NCBI GenBank assembly: GCA_937988735.1
Contig: CALKHQ010000128.1
Span: 1 to 9,783 of the forward strand
Source of the DNA: an uncultured Alphaproteobacteria bacterium
GTDB taxonomy: Bacteria; Pseudomonadota; Alphaproteobacteria; CALKHQ01
Length of the DNA stretch: 9,783 nucleotides
Direction of reading: 5' to 3'
Every line of letters begins with the position of its first letter. Within the stretch, counting starts at the first letter, position 1. The notes beneath the pieces are model-generated. The model saw only the letters and a list, made by a program, of their open reading frames with translations, was not told the origin of the DNA and searched no databases. A program made the translations under genes and the position numbers. Of this stretch, positions 1 through 6,357 are shown in pieces.

Positions 1-514
1 CGGTCACGGCGGCCCAGCCGACGAGCGGCGGGACCGCGCCCGCCGCGCCGCCGATCACGATGTTCTGCGGCGTGCGCCGCTTCAGCCACACCGTGTAGAC
101 GAGCGTGTAGCCGAGGAACCCGCAGAACGACAGCGCCGCCGCCAGCGGGTTGACGAGCACGGTCAGCCAGACGACCGACAGCGCCGCGAGCGCGAGCCCG
201 AAGACGAGCGCGGCCCGGGGGGAGACCCGGCCGGCGGGGACCGGGCGCCCGGCCGTCCGCGCCATGGCGGCGTCGAGGTCGCGGTCGTACCAGTGGTTGA
301 CCGCCCCGGCGCCGCCGGCGCTGAGGTAGCCGCCGACCACCGTCGCCAGGATCAGCCCCAGCGACGGGTCGCCGGCGATCTCCATGGCCTCGACGGTGGT
401 CAGCAGCAGCAGCGACTGGACCGTGGGCTTGGTCAGCGCGAGGTAGTCGCCGACCAGCCCGAGCCGTCGCGGCGCGACCGCGGCGCCCGACGTCGCTTGC
501 GCGGGGTGACCCAT
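1..514 (-). CDS. ctaB: Protoheme IX farnesyltransferase (heme O synthase), 3' end missing
   Basis: CtaB is an integral membrane UbiA-family prenyltransferase. It adds a farnesyl group to heme b to give heme O, the precursor of the heme a used by the oxidase encoded just upstream. The visible 171 residues have a short polar N-terminus, then LTKPTVQSLLLL (27-38) entering the first membrane helix. The first prenyl-diphosphate/Mg motif is N73-x3-D77-x3-D81, within NHWYDRDLDAAM. The conserved WLKRRTPQNIVIGGAAGA block (143-160) and PPLVGW follow before the window edge cuts the gene; the second Asp-rich motif would lie outside. The ATG at 514 is 13 nt after the coxA stop, so the genes are almost certainly co-transcribed. 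No strong Shine-Dalgarno is visible, consistent with translation following coxA. The DPSLGL...SAGGAGAVNHW and PAGRVSPRAAL stretches look more actinobacterial than alphaproteobacterial (from memory of the families). Confidence 0.93.
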   Translation of the reverse strand, partial: MGHPAQATSGAAVAPRRLGLVGDYLALTKPTVQSLLLLTTVEAMEIAGDPSLGLILATVVGGYLSAGGAGAVNHWYDRDLDAAMARTAGRPVPAGRVSPRAALVFGLALAALSVVWLTVLVNPLAAALSFCGFLGYTLVYTVWLKRRTPQNIVIGGAAGAVPPLVGWAAVT

Positions 515-527
515 GGCGGACGGGATG

Positions 528-2249
528 CTACCCGCGGACGAGGGTCTCGGCGGCAGGCGGCGCCTCCGACCCCGTCCCGGTCTGGTAGGCGATCTGGCGG
601 CGGATGTCCTTCATCGGCTCCACCGACCGCACGCGCGGGATGACGTCGAAGTTGTTGTCCGGCGGCGGGGAGGTGGAGAACCACTCCAGCGTGTTCGCCT
701 TCCACGGGTCCGGACCGGCCACCGGGCCGCGCTTCACCGAGCGCAGGATGTTGATCACGGTGAGCAGGATGCCCAGGCCGAGCACGAACGCGCCGATCGT
801 CGAGATCCGGTTGTACAGGACGAGGTTGCCGACGTCCGGGTACTCGTAGACGCGGCGCGGCATGCCGTCGAGGCCGATCGTGTGCTGGATGAGGAACGTC
901 AGGTTGAACCCGATGTACATCAGGGCGAAGGACCACTTGCCCAGCTTCTCGTTCATCATCCGGCCCGTGATCTTCGGGAACCAGTAGTAGATCCCGGCGA
1001 AGACCGCGAACACCGCGCCGCCCATCAGCGTGTAGTGGAAGTGGGCCACGACGAAGTACGTGTCGTGGAGCTGCCAGTCCACCGGGAAGATGGCGACGAT
1101 GATGCCGGTGATGCCGCCGATCGTGAACTGCGAGATGAAGCCCGCGGCGAAGATCAGCGGCGTCTTGAACTCGATCGTGCCGCGCCAGAGCGTGGCGACC
1201 CAGTTGAAGATCTTGATGCCGGTCGGGATCCCGATGAGGAACGAGCTCATCATGAAGAAGACGAGCACGACCGTCGGGCTCGGCGTCGTGAACATGTGGT
1301 GCGCCCACACGAGCAGGCCGAGGAAGGCGATGACCACCGAGGAGGCCGCGATCGCCTTGTAGCCGAAGATCGGCTTGCGGGCGAACACCGGCAGGACCTC
1401 GGAGATGATGCCGAAGCCCGGCAGGATCATGATGTAGACCTCGGGGTGGCCGAAGAACCAGAACAGGTGCTGGAACAGCAGCGGATCGCCGCCCAGGTCC
1501 GGCTTGAAGAAGCCGGTGCCGAAGTTGCGGTCGGTCAGCAGCATGGTGATGGCGCCGCCGAGCACCGGAACCGACAGCAGCAGCAGGAAGGCGGTGACCA
1601 GCAGCGCCCAGGCGAACAGCGGCATCCGGTGCAGCGTCATGCCCGGCGCGCGCATGTTCAGGATGGTGGTGATGAAGTTGATCGAGCCGAGGATCGACGA
1701 CGCACCGGCGAGGTGCAGGGCGAAGATGCCCATGTCCACCGACGGGCCGGGCTGGCCGATGCTGGCGAGCGGCGGATAGACCGTCCAGCCGGTGCCGGCG
1801 CCGTCGCCGACGAGGGCCGAGGCGACCAGCAGGCCGAAGGCCGGGACCAGCAGCCAGAAGCTGATGTTGTTCATCCGCGGGAAGGCCATGTCCGGCGCGC
1901 CGATCATCAGCGGCACGAACCAGTTGCCGAAGCCGCCGATCAGCGCCGGCATCACCACGAAGAACACCATGATGAGGCCGTGGGCCGTGATGAACACGTT
2001 CCACTGCTGGCCGTCGGCGAGGTACTGGACGCCCGGATCCTGCAGCTCGAGCCGCATGATCACCGAGAACAGGCCGCCGATCAGCCCCGCGATGACGGAG
2101 AAGACGAGGTAGAGGGTGCCGATGTCCTTGTGGTTGGTTGACGCGAACCAGCGGACGAAGAAGGAGGGCTTGTGGTCGTGGTGCTCGTGCGCGCCGTGGG
2201 CCGGCCCGTGTCCGTGAGCGCCTGCCGCTGCCTCAGGTCCGTGTGCCAT
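528..2249 (-). CDS. coxA: Cytochrome c oxidase subunit I (aa3 type, heme-copper family A)
   Basis: This is the catalytic core of cytochrome c oxidase in the cytoplasmic membrane, reducing O2 to water with proton pumping. The 573 residues include the heme a ligands H90 (in TAHGLIM) and H405, the heme a3 ligand H403 (VVAHFHY), the CuB ligands H268, H317 and H318, and the cross-linked Tyr Y272 (GHPEVYI). D-channel residues N109, D120, N127 and E270 and K-channel K346 are present, so this is an A1-type pumping oxidase. The N-terminal 26 residues contain eight His, as a soluble extension before the STNHKDIGT start of the core. The start at 2249 is supported by GAGG about 11 nt upstream and by full-length family fit. 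The gene lies 65 nt after coxB and 13 nt before ctaB, as one operon. Oddity: the first ~280 residues look alphaproteobacterial, while the remainder, including GPDPWKANTLEWFSTSPPP (512-530) and FDVIPRVRSVEPMKDIRRQ, resembles actinobacterial CtaD. Confidence 0.97.
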   Translation of the reverse strand: MAHGPEAAAGAHGHGPAHGAHEHHDHKPSFFVRWFASTNHKDIGTLYLVFSVIAGLIGGLFSVIMRLELQDPGVQYLADGQQWNVFITAHGLIMVFFVVMPALIGGFGNWFVPLMIGAPDMAFPRMNNISFWLLVPAFGLLVASALVGDGAGTGWTVYPPLASIGQPGPSVDMGIFALHLAGASSILGSINFITTILNMRAPGMTLHRMPLFAWALLVTAFLLLLSVPVLGGAITMLLTDRNFGTGFFKPDLGGDPLLFQHLFWFFGHPEVYIMILPGFGIISEVLPVFARKPIFGYKAIAASSVVIAFLGLLVWAHHMFTTPSPTVVLVFFMMSSFLIGIPTGIKIFNWVATLWRGTIEFKTPLIFAAGFISQFTIGGITGIIVAIFPVDWQLHDTYFVVAHFHYTLMGGAVFAVFAGIYYWFPKITGRMMNEKLGKWSFALMYIGFNLTFLIQHTIGLDGMPRRVYEYPDVGNLVLYNRISTIGAFVLGLGILLTVINILRSVKRGPVAGPDPWKANTLEWFSTSPPPDNNFDVIPRVRSVEPMKDIRRQIAYQTGTGSEAPPAAETLVRG

Positions 2250-2267
2250 CGTCTTCGCTACCTCATT

Positions 2268-2292
2268 GCTCGGCGCGCGCGGGCGCGCCCGG
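2268..2292 (-). promoter_or_regulatory. GC hairpin in the coxB-coxA spacer
   Basis: Perfect 7-bp inverted repeat GGCGCGC / GCGCGCC (2272-2278 and 2283-2289) with a 4-nt loop. It lies 23 to 40 nt upstream of the coxA start codon, in the 65-nt spacer after coxB. All pairs are G-C and no T-tract follows on the minus strand, so it is not a normal terminator. It could stabilise or punctuate the coxBA mRNA, but in DNA this GC-rich it may also be chance. Confidence 0.3.
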
Positions 2293-2314
2293 TGTCATCA
2301 GGGCGCGGACGGCC

Positions 2315-3148
2315 TCAGTCGGCCGCCGCGACCATTGCGGGGGCAGAGGCCGCCGCGGCCGTCTGCCGGGATGCAACCCACTGTTCGAACTCGTCCTTCT
2401 CGACGACGCGGATCTCGATCGGCATGAAGGCGTGGTTCGCGCCGCAGAGTTCGGAGCACTGGCCGTAGAAGGTGCCGGTGCGGTCCGCGCGGAACCAGGT
2501 CTCGTTCGTGCGCCCGGGAACCGCGTCGGTCTTCAGCCCGAACGACGGGACGCCGAAGCTGTGGATGACGTCGGAGGCCGTCACCAGCAGCTGCACGTTG
2601 GTGTCGATCGGCACCACCATCGGTTCGTCGACGGCCAGCAGGTAGGGCTCGCCCTCTTCCAGCTGGTCCTGCTGCTTCATGTTGCTGTAGAGGGTGATCC
2701 CGCTGTCCGGGTAGGTGTACACCCAGGAGAACTGCTGACCCGTCACCTCGATCGTCAGCTCGGGGTTCTGGGTGCGGTCCAGGAAGTACAGCAGATTGAA
2801 CGACGGGATCGCGATGATCACCAGAATGATCACCGGGACGATCGTCCACAGGACCTCGATCAGCGTGTTGTGCGTGAAGTCCCGCGGGACCGGGTTGCGG
2901 CTCGCGCGGTAGCGGAATATCACGTACGCCAGCAGACCCGCGACGAGCACCGTGATGCCCACGATGATCACGAACAGCAGGTCGTGGAAGTCCTGGATGG
3001 CCCGTGCGCTTTCGGTCGCCGGTTCTTGGAAGCCGATACGCCAGTCCTGGGGCTGGGCGGCCGCCGGCAAGGCGACGACTGCCTGGGCCGCGGCTACCGC
3101 TGCGGTGACCAACACGGCCGGGGCCGCCGCCGCAATCCGTTTCAGCAC
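2315..3148 (-). CDS. coxB: Cytochrome c oxidase subunit II (CuA subunit)
   Basis: Subunit II accepts electrons from cytochrome c on the periplasmic side through the binuclear CuA centre and passes them to subunit I. Numbering from the longer ORF start at 3187 (290 aa): a signal peptide ends near AAA44, two membrane helices lie at about 70-93 and 109-131, and a periplasmic cupredoxin domain follows. The CuA ligands are complete: H209 (VIHSFGVPSFG), C244 and C248 (YGQCSELCGANH) with E246 between them, H252 and M255. I place the start at the GTG at 3148 (Val14 of the longer form), because AGGAG sits 7 nt upstream and the product then begins MLKRIAAAAPAVLV, a compact signal-peptide start. The ATG at 3187 has only a weak AGGG. 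First gene of the cox operon, diverging from tldD. The sequence reads as ordinary alphaproteobacterial CoxB with an Ala-rich tail. Confidence 0.95.
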   Translation of the reverse strand: MLKRIAAAAPAVLVTAAVAAAQAVVALPAAAQPQDWRIGFQEPATESARAIQDFHDLLFVIIVGITVLVAGLLAYVIFRYRASRNPVPRDFTHNTLIEVLWTIVPVIILVIIAIPSFNLLYFLDRTQNPELTIEVTGQQFSWVYTYPDSGITLYSNMKQQDQLEEGEPYLLAVDEPMVVPIDTNVQLLVTASDVIHSFGVPSFGLKTDAVPGRTNETWFRADRTGTFYGQCSELCGANHAFMPIEIRVVEKDEFEQWVASRQTAAAASAPAMVAAAD

Positions 3149-3155
3149 GCTCGCG

Positions 3156-3160
3156 CTCCT
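3156..3160 (-). promoter_or_regulatory. Shine-Dalgarno for the GTG start of coxB
   Basis: AGGAG on the minus strand, 7 nt before the GTG at 3148-3146. It is the best ribosome binding site near the coxB 5' end and favours the GTG over the ATG at 3187, whose upstream sequence offers only AGGG. Confidence 0.55.
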
Positions 3161-3187
3161 GCAACGCTGGTGGAAAATCCGGGGCAT

Positions 3188-3313
3188 TCGCCATACCCTG
3201 CACGCCGGCTTATATTAATGCCACAGGGTGCCGCTCGATGCGGCATATTGTCCGCAAACCGGCTGAAATGCTGGATTCCGGGCCTTTCTCCGACACAAGC
3301 CGGGAGTTTCTCC
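3188..3313. promoter_or_regulatory. Divergent coxB / tldD promoter region with two inverted repeats
   Basis: This region separates the divergent coxB and tldD genes. It contains an AT-rich patch (TATATTAAT, 3211-3219), rare in this GC-rich window and a plausible -10 zone for either direction; I could not pair it with a convincing -35. Two inverted repeats are visible. ACCCTG (3195-3200) and CAGGGT (3224-3229) bracket the AT patch. TGCCGC (3229-3234) and GCGGCA (3240-3245) form a 17-bp operator-like element. Their placement suggests regulator binding, but no regulator family is recognised. Confidence 0.4.
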
Positions 3314-4747
3314 ATGACGCATCTGAGCCGCACCGACGAGCTGTTCTTCACGCGTGGCGGGCTCGACCGCGCGCGGGTGGAGGCGGTCGTCGCGGAGTCG
3401 CTCGGCAGGGCTGACGACGGGGAACTCTACCTCGAGTACACCCAGTCGGAGAGCCTGGTGTTCGACGACGGCCGGCTGAAGAGCGCGAGCTTCGACACGT
3501 CCCAGGGCTTCGGCCTGCGTGCGGTGGCCGGCGAGGCCGTCGGCTACGCCCATGCCGGCCTCCTCGACGAGGCGGCGATCCGTCGCGCCGGCCAGACGGT
3601 GCAGGCGGTGCTGGCCGGCTACGGCGGCGTGGCGGCGGAGGCGCCGGTCGGGACCAACCGCCTGCTCTACGTGGACGACAACCCGCTGACCGCGGTTCCC
3701 TTCGACGAGAAGGTGGCGGTGCTGCAGCGGATCGACGCCTATGCGCGGGCGCGCGATTCGCGGGTCCGGCAGGTGATCGCGTCCCTCAGCGGCGAATGGT
3801 CGGCGATCCAGATCATCCGCGCCGACGGCTGGCGCGCCGCCGACATCCGGCCGCTGGTCCGGCTCAACGTCACGGTCGTCGTCGGCGAGGGCGACCGCAT
3901 GGAGTCGGGAAACTCCGGCGCCGGCGGGCGGCTGGGGTTCGACCTCTACCTCCGCCCGGAGACGTGGCAGGCGCAGGTCGACGAGGCGCTGCGTCAGGCG
4001 CTGGTCAACCTCGGCTCGATCGACGCGCCGGCCGGGGAGATGAAGGTGGTGCTCGGCAACGGCTGGCCCGGCATCCTGCTGCACGAGGCGATCGGCCACG
4101 GGCTGGAGGGCGACTTCAACCGCAAGAAGACCAGCGCCTTTGCCGGCCTGATGGGCCAGCGGGTGGCCGCACCGGGGGTGACGGTGGTCGATGACGGCAC
4201 GATCCCCGACCGCCGCGGCTCGCTCAGCATCGACGACGAGGGCACGCCGACCAGCTGCACCACGCTGATCGAGGACGGTATCCTCGTCGGCTACATGCAG
4301 GACCGGCAGAACGCGCGGCTCATGGGCATGCGGCCAACCGGCAACGGCCGTCGCCAGTCCTACGCCCACGTGCCGATGCCGCGGATGACCAACACCATCA
4401 TGGCCGCCGGCAGCCACGACCCGCAGGAGATCATCGCCTCGGTGGACCGGGGGCTTTACGCGGTCAACTTCGGAGGCGGCCAGGTGGACATCACCTCCGG
4501 CAAGTTCGTGTTCTCCGCTTCCGAAGCTTACCTGATCGAGAACGGCCGCATCGGTCCGGCGGTGAAGGGGGCGACGCTGATCGGCAACGGCCCCGACGTG
4601 CTGACCCGCGTGGCGATGATCGGCAACGATCCCGCGCTCGACCCCGGCATCGGCACCTGCGGCAAGGAAGGGCAGGGCGTCCCGGTCGGCGTCGGCCAGC
4701 CAACCCTGCTGATCGACGGCCTCACGGTTGGCGGCACCGCGAGCTGA
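3314..4747 (+). CDS. tldD: Metalloprotease TldD
   Basis: TldD (U62 family) forms a heterodimer with TldE/PmbA and degrades or trims unfolded peptides in the cytoplasm. In enterobacteria the pair matures microcin B17 and degrades the CcdA antitoxin. The product is 477 aa, close to the 481 aa of E. coli TldD. The active-site motif HEAIGH (H257, E258, H262) is present, followed by GLEGDFNRKKTSAF. Other family blocks are PMPRMTNT (354-361), the FGGGQVDITSG segment (386-396), and the C-terminal zinc-ligand region GTCGKEGQGVPVG with C449, ending VGQPTLLIDGLTVGGTA. The ATG at 3314 has GGGAG 7 nt upstream, and homology begins at this residue. The open frame continues upstream across coxB, but that part is antisense shadow. 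tldE is not in the window. It diverges from coxB and converges on the next gene, with 12 nt between the stops. Confidence 0.97.
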   Translation: MTHLSRTDELFFTRGGLDRARVEAVVAESLGRADDGELYLEYTQSESLVFDDGRLKSASFDTSQGFGLRAVAGEAVGYAHAGLLDEAAIRRAGQTVQAVLAGYGGVAAEAPVGTNRLLYVDDNPLTAVPFDEKVAVLQRIDAYARARDSRVRQVIASLSGEWSAIQIIRADGWRAADIRPLVRLNVTVVVGEGDRMESGNSGAGGRLGFDLYLRPETWQAQVDEALRQALVNLGSIDAPAGEMKVVLGNGWPGILLHEAIGHGLEGDFNRKKTSAFAGLMGQRVAAPGVTVVDDGTIPDRRGSLSIDDEGTPTSCTTLIEDGILVGYMQDRQNARLMGMRPTGNGRRQSYAHVPMPRMTNTIMAAGSHDPQEIIASVDRGLYAVNFGGGQVDITSGKFVFSASEAYLIENGRIGPAVKGATLIGNGPDVLTRVAMIGNDPALDPGIGTCGKEGQGVPVGVGQPTLLIDGLTVGGTAS

Positions 4748-4759
4748 GGCCGTGGCCGC

Positions 4760-5680
4760 CTACTCCGGCGGGATCGGCTGCGCGTCGATGATGAAGTCGT
4801 TGATGCGGCCGTCGATCGTGGCGAGGGCAAGCGCGGGCCAGACGTCGAGCTCGTAGAAGGCGGTCAGCAGCGCATCGACGTTGGCGATGCGGCCGAGCGG
4901 GCTGTCCGGGCCGGCGCCGACCAGATCCGAGACGGCGGTGAGGAACTGCGGGCTGAGGCTGTAGCTTACCCGCTGCCGCGGGATGCGGCCGTGGCGCGGC
5001 ACCACCAGCCGCAGCGTGCCGGCGCGGAGCTGGCCGCCGGACGACAGCAGCGAGACGTGGATGTCGGAGATGAAGGTGCCCGCCCGGTCCGCGTCCGCCG
5101 ACTCGTAGGGCACCGCGATCACCACCTGGCCCTCAAAGGAGGAGCGGAGGCCCCCGCCTTCGACCAGATAGGCGAAGTCGGCGCGGACCGCCTCGATCGC
5201 GGCGGAGAGCCGGCCGAGCATGAGGTCGTTGCGCCGGTTGGTGTCGTCGAGGCCGCGCGACAGCTCCTCCACCCGCGCCAGCAGGTTCTCCGCGGCTGCA
5301 CCGCCGCGCGCGGCGGCCCGTTCGGTCGCCTCGGCGCGGGCTGCGAGCGCGCCCACCGCGCGCGCCATGGCGTCCGCTTCGGCCTCGATGGCGGCGATCG
5401 TGGCGGCGAGGCGGCTGTCGAGGGCGCGCCGCTCAGCCGCCTGGTCCAGTAGCAGTCCGAGGCCGCTGCCGCCGAGGATCAGCCCCAGCGCGAGGATGGA
5501 TCCGACCGTCCAGCGCAGCGCGCGGATCTGGCCGGCCTCCAGCCGCCGGATGTCGTCGGCGAAGCCGGCGGCGCACCGCTCCAGGTCCAGCGTCGCCTCC
5601 TTGAGCGCCCGGAGTCCCTGCTCGGCCCCCTGAAGCCGCGCCGCGCGCAGCTTCAGCTCCTGCTCGTCCGGCGTGTTCAT
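4760..5680 (-). CDS. Unrecognised membrane-anchored coiled-coil protein
   Basis: I do not recognise a family. The 306 residues show an N-terminal cytoplasmic-looking charged helix (about 1-55), one strongly hydrophobic segment (about 57-78, WTVGSILALGLILGGSG...GLLL), then a long Ala/Glu/Arg-rich region (about 80-172) with heptad-like spacing, suggesting a coiled coil. A mixed alpha/beta C-terminal domain (about 175-306) follows, with hydrophobic strands such as GQVVIAVPY and GTLRLVVPRHGRIPRQRVSY. The layout resembles a single-pass protein that oligomerises through a coiled coil and presents a globular domain, topology uncertain. Codon and amino acid use look native, so the frame is probably real. 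The start at ATG 5680 lacks a strong Shine-Dalgarno. It converges with tldD, the stops being 12 nt apart. A role in envelope organisation or signalling is only a guess. Confidence 0.8.
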   Translation of the reverse strand: MNTPDEQELKLRAARLQGAEQGLRALKEATLDLERCAAGFADDIRRLEAGQIRALRWTVGSILALGLILGGSGLGLLLDQAAERRALDSRLAATIAAIEAEADAMARAVGALAARAEATERAAARGGAAAENLLARVEELSRGLDDTNRRNDLMLGRLSAAIEAVRADFAYLVEGGGLRSSFEGQVVIAVPYESADADRAGTFISDIHVSLLSSGGQLRAGTLRLVVPRHGRIPRQRVSYSLSPQFLTAVSDLVGAGPDSPLGRIANVDALLTAFYELDVWPALALATIDGRINDFIIDAQPIPPE

Positions 5681-5802
5681 GTCCGCGCCCGGAAGCCGCG
5701 TCGCCGCCGTGTGCCCGTGGGCGGCACCGTCGCCCGCCGGGAACCGGCAGGATACACGGGCGAGGGGGCCCGAGTCTGCAGCGCGGGCGCCGGAGTCGGA
5801 AA
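5681..5802. other. Spacer with a small stem-loop downstream of the CigR-like gene
   Basis: This 122-nt spacer separates two minus-strand genes. On the minus strand CTGCCGG-TTC-CCGGCGG (5734-5750) can form a 7-pair stem with one U-G wobble. It lies about 50 nt past the CigR-like stop and has no T-tract, so it is at best a weak terminator. No other gene is seen; the promoter of the coiled-coil gene should lie here but none is obvious. Confidence 0.25.
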
Positions 5803-6279
5803 TCAGAACAGGATCTGCGCGATGTCCGCGATGAGCCCGCTGTTCAGCTCGATCAGCACCAGGTCGTCGCCGATGATGAAGCGGCCGTAGCCGGCGGGCG
5901 GCGGGGGCAGCATCGCTTCCAGTCCGGCGGGCAGGAACTGCTTGGCGATCCCGGGCGGCAGCGGCTTGCCGCGCGCGAGGTTGCGGGCGATGCCTGGCGG
6001 CAGTGCGGGGTAGCCGGCGAAGACGACCGGGTTGGCGCGGTACCAGTCGTTGACGATGCGGATGACCGTGTCGTCAAGCCGGACCGATATGCCGGACGGG
6101 CTGATGGTGACGGCGTCATGGGCGCCGTGGGGCTGGCCGCCGCCCCATCCCCGCTCGTGCGTCCCCGGCGGGCCGCCCTGATGCCCCGGCTTGTGATGGG
6201 CGACCGCCGGCGACGCGGTCGCCAGCAGGGCGAGGCACGCCAGCAGAGAGAGCGGCCTGCCGGACCGGTTCCGTGTCAT
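5803..6279 (-). CDS. CigR-like exported small protein (RcnB/CigR-type C-terminal region)
   Basis: The product is 158 aa from the chosen start. A clear signal peptide (MTRNRSGRPLSLLACLALLA...SPAVA) should be cut near A27/H28. The mature N-terminus is Gly/Pro/His-rich with His at 28, 29, 33, 41, 51 and 54, suggestive of metal binding. The C-terminal half holds the repeated LPPGIARNLARGKPLPPGIA pattern (93-112), then PAGYGRFIIGDDLVLIEL (128-145). That layout matches the CigR family, named for a Salmonella SPI-3 anti-virulence regulator; homologues are widespread in non-pathogens with unknown role. The ATG at 6279 has GGAG 6 nt upstream and begins exactly at the signal peptide. The longer open frame to 6345 adds 22 residues that would spoil it. 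The gene lies 78 nt after the asparagine synthetase gene on the same strand. The periplasmic or envelope location is inferred; the function is unknown. Confidence 0.82.
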   Translation of the reverse strand: MTRNRSGRPLSLLACLALLATASPAVAHHKPGHQGGPPGTHERGWGGGQPHGAHDAVTISPSGISVRLDDTVIRIVNDWYRANPVVFAGYPALPPGIARNLARGKPLPPGIAKQFLPAGLEAMLPPPPAGYGRFIIGDDLVLIELNSGLIADIAQILF

Positions 6280-6285
6280 CGCTTG

Positions 6286-6289
6286 CTCC
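6286..6289 (-). promoter_or_regulatory. Shine-Dalgarno deciding the CigR-like start
   Basis: GGAG on the minus strand, 6 nt before the ATG at 6279-6277. It supports that start over the in-frame ATG at 6345. Confidence 0.6.
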
Positions 6290-6357
6290 GACGCTGGGGG
6301 AAAACCCCGAAACGCTGGCGGGCGAATGCGTCGAAAGTGGGGCAATCGGGGCGGCGG

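Noticed and set aside
513..2141. Long plus-strand open frame opposite coxA (542 codons)
   Set aside because: It is antisense to a clearly identified coxA. Its Arg/Asp/Glu/His-rich translation is typical of a GC-rich shadow frame and resembles no protein family.
2138..3313. Upstream extension of the tldD frame across coxB
   Set aside because: TldD homology starts at the ATG at 3314, which has a good Shine-Dalgarno. The extension is antisense to coxB and would give an 869-aa protein nearly twice the family length.
4748..4759. Shared terminator between tldD and the convergent coiled-coil gene
   Set aside because: Only 12 nt separate the stops, and no stem with a T-tract is visible on either strand.
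6280..6345. N-terminal extension of the CigR-like gene to the ATG at 6345
   Set aside because: It would put 22 charged and Pro-rich residues before a good signal peptide. GGAG lies 6 nt before the ATG at 6279.
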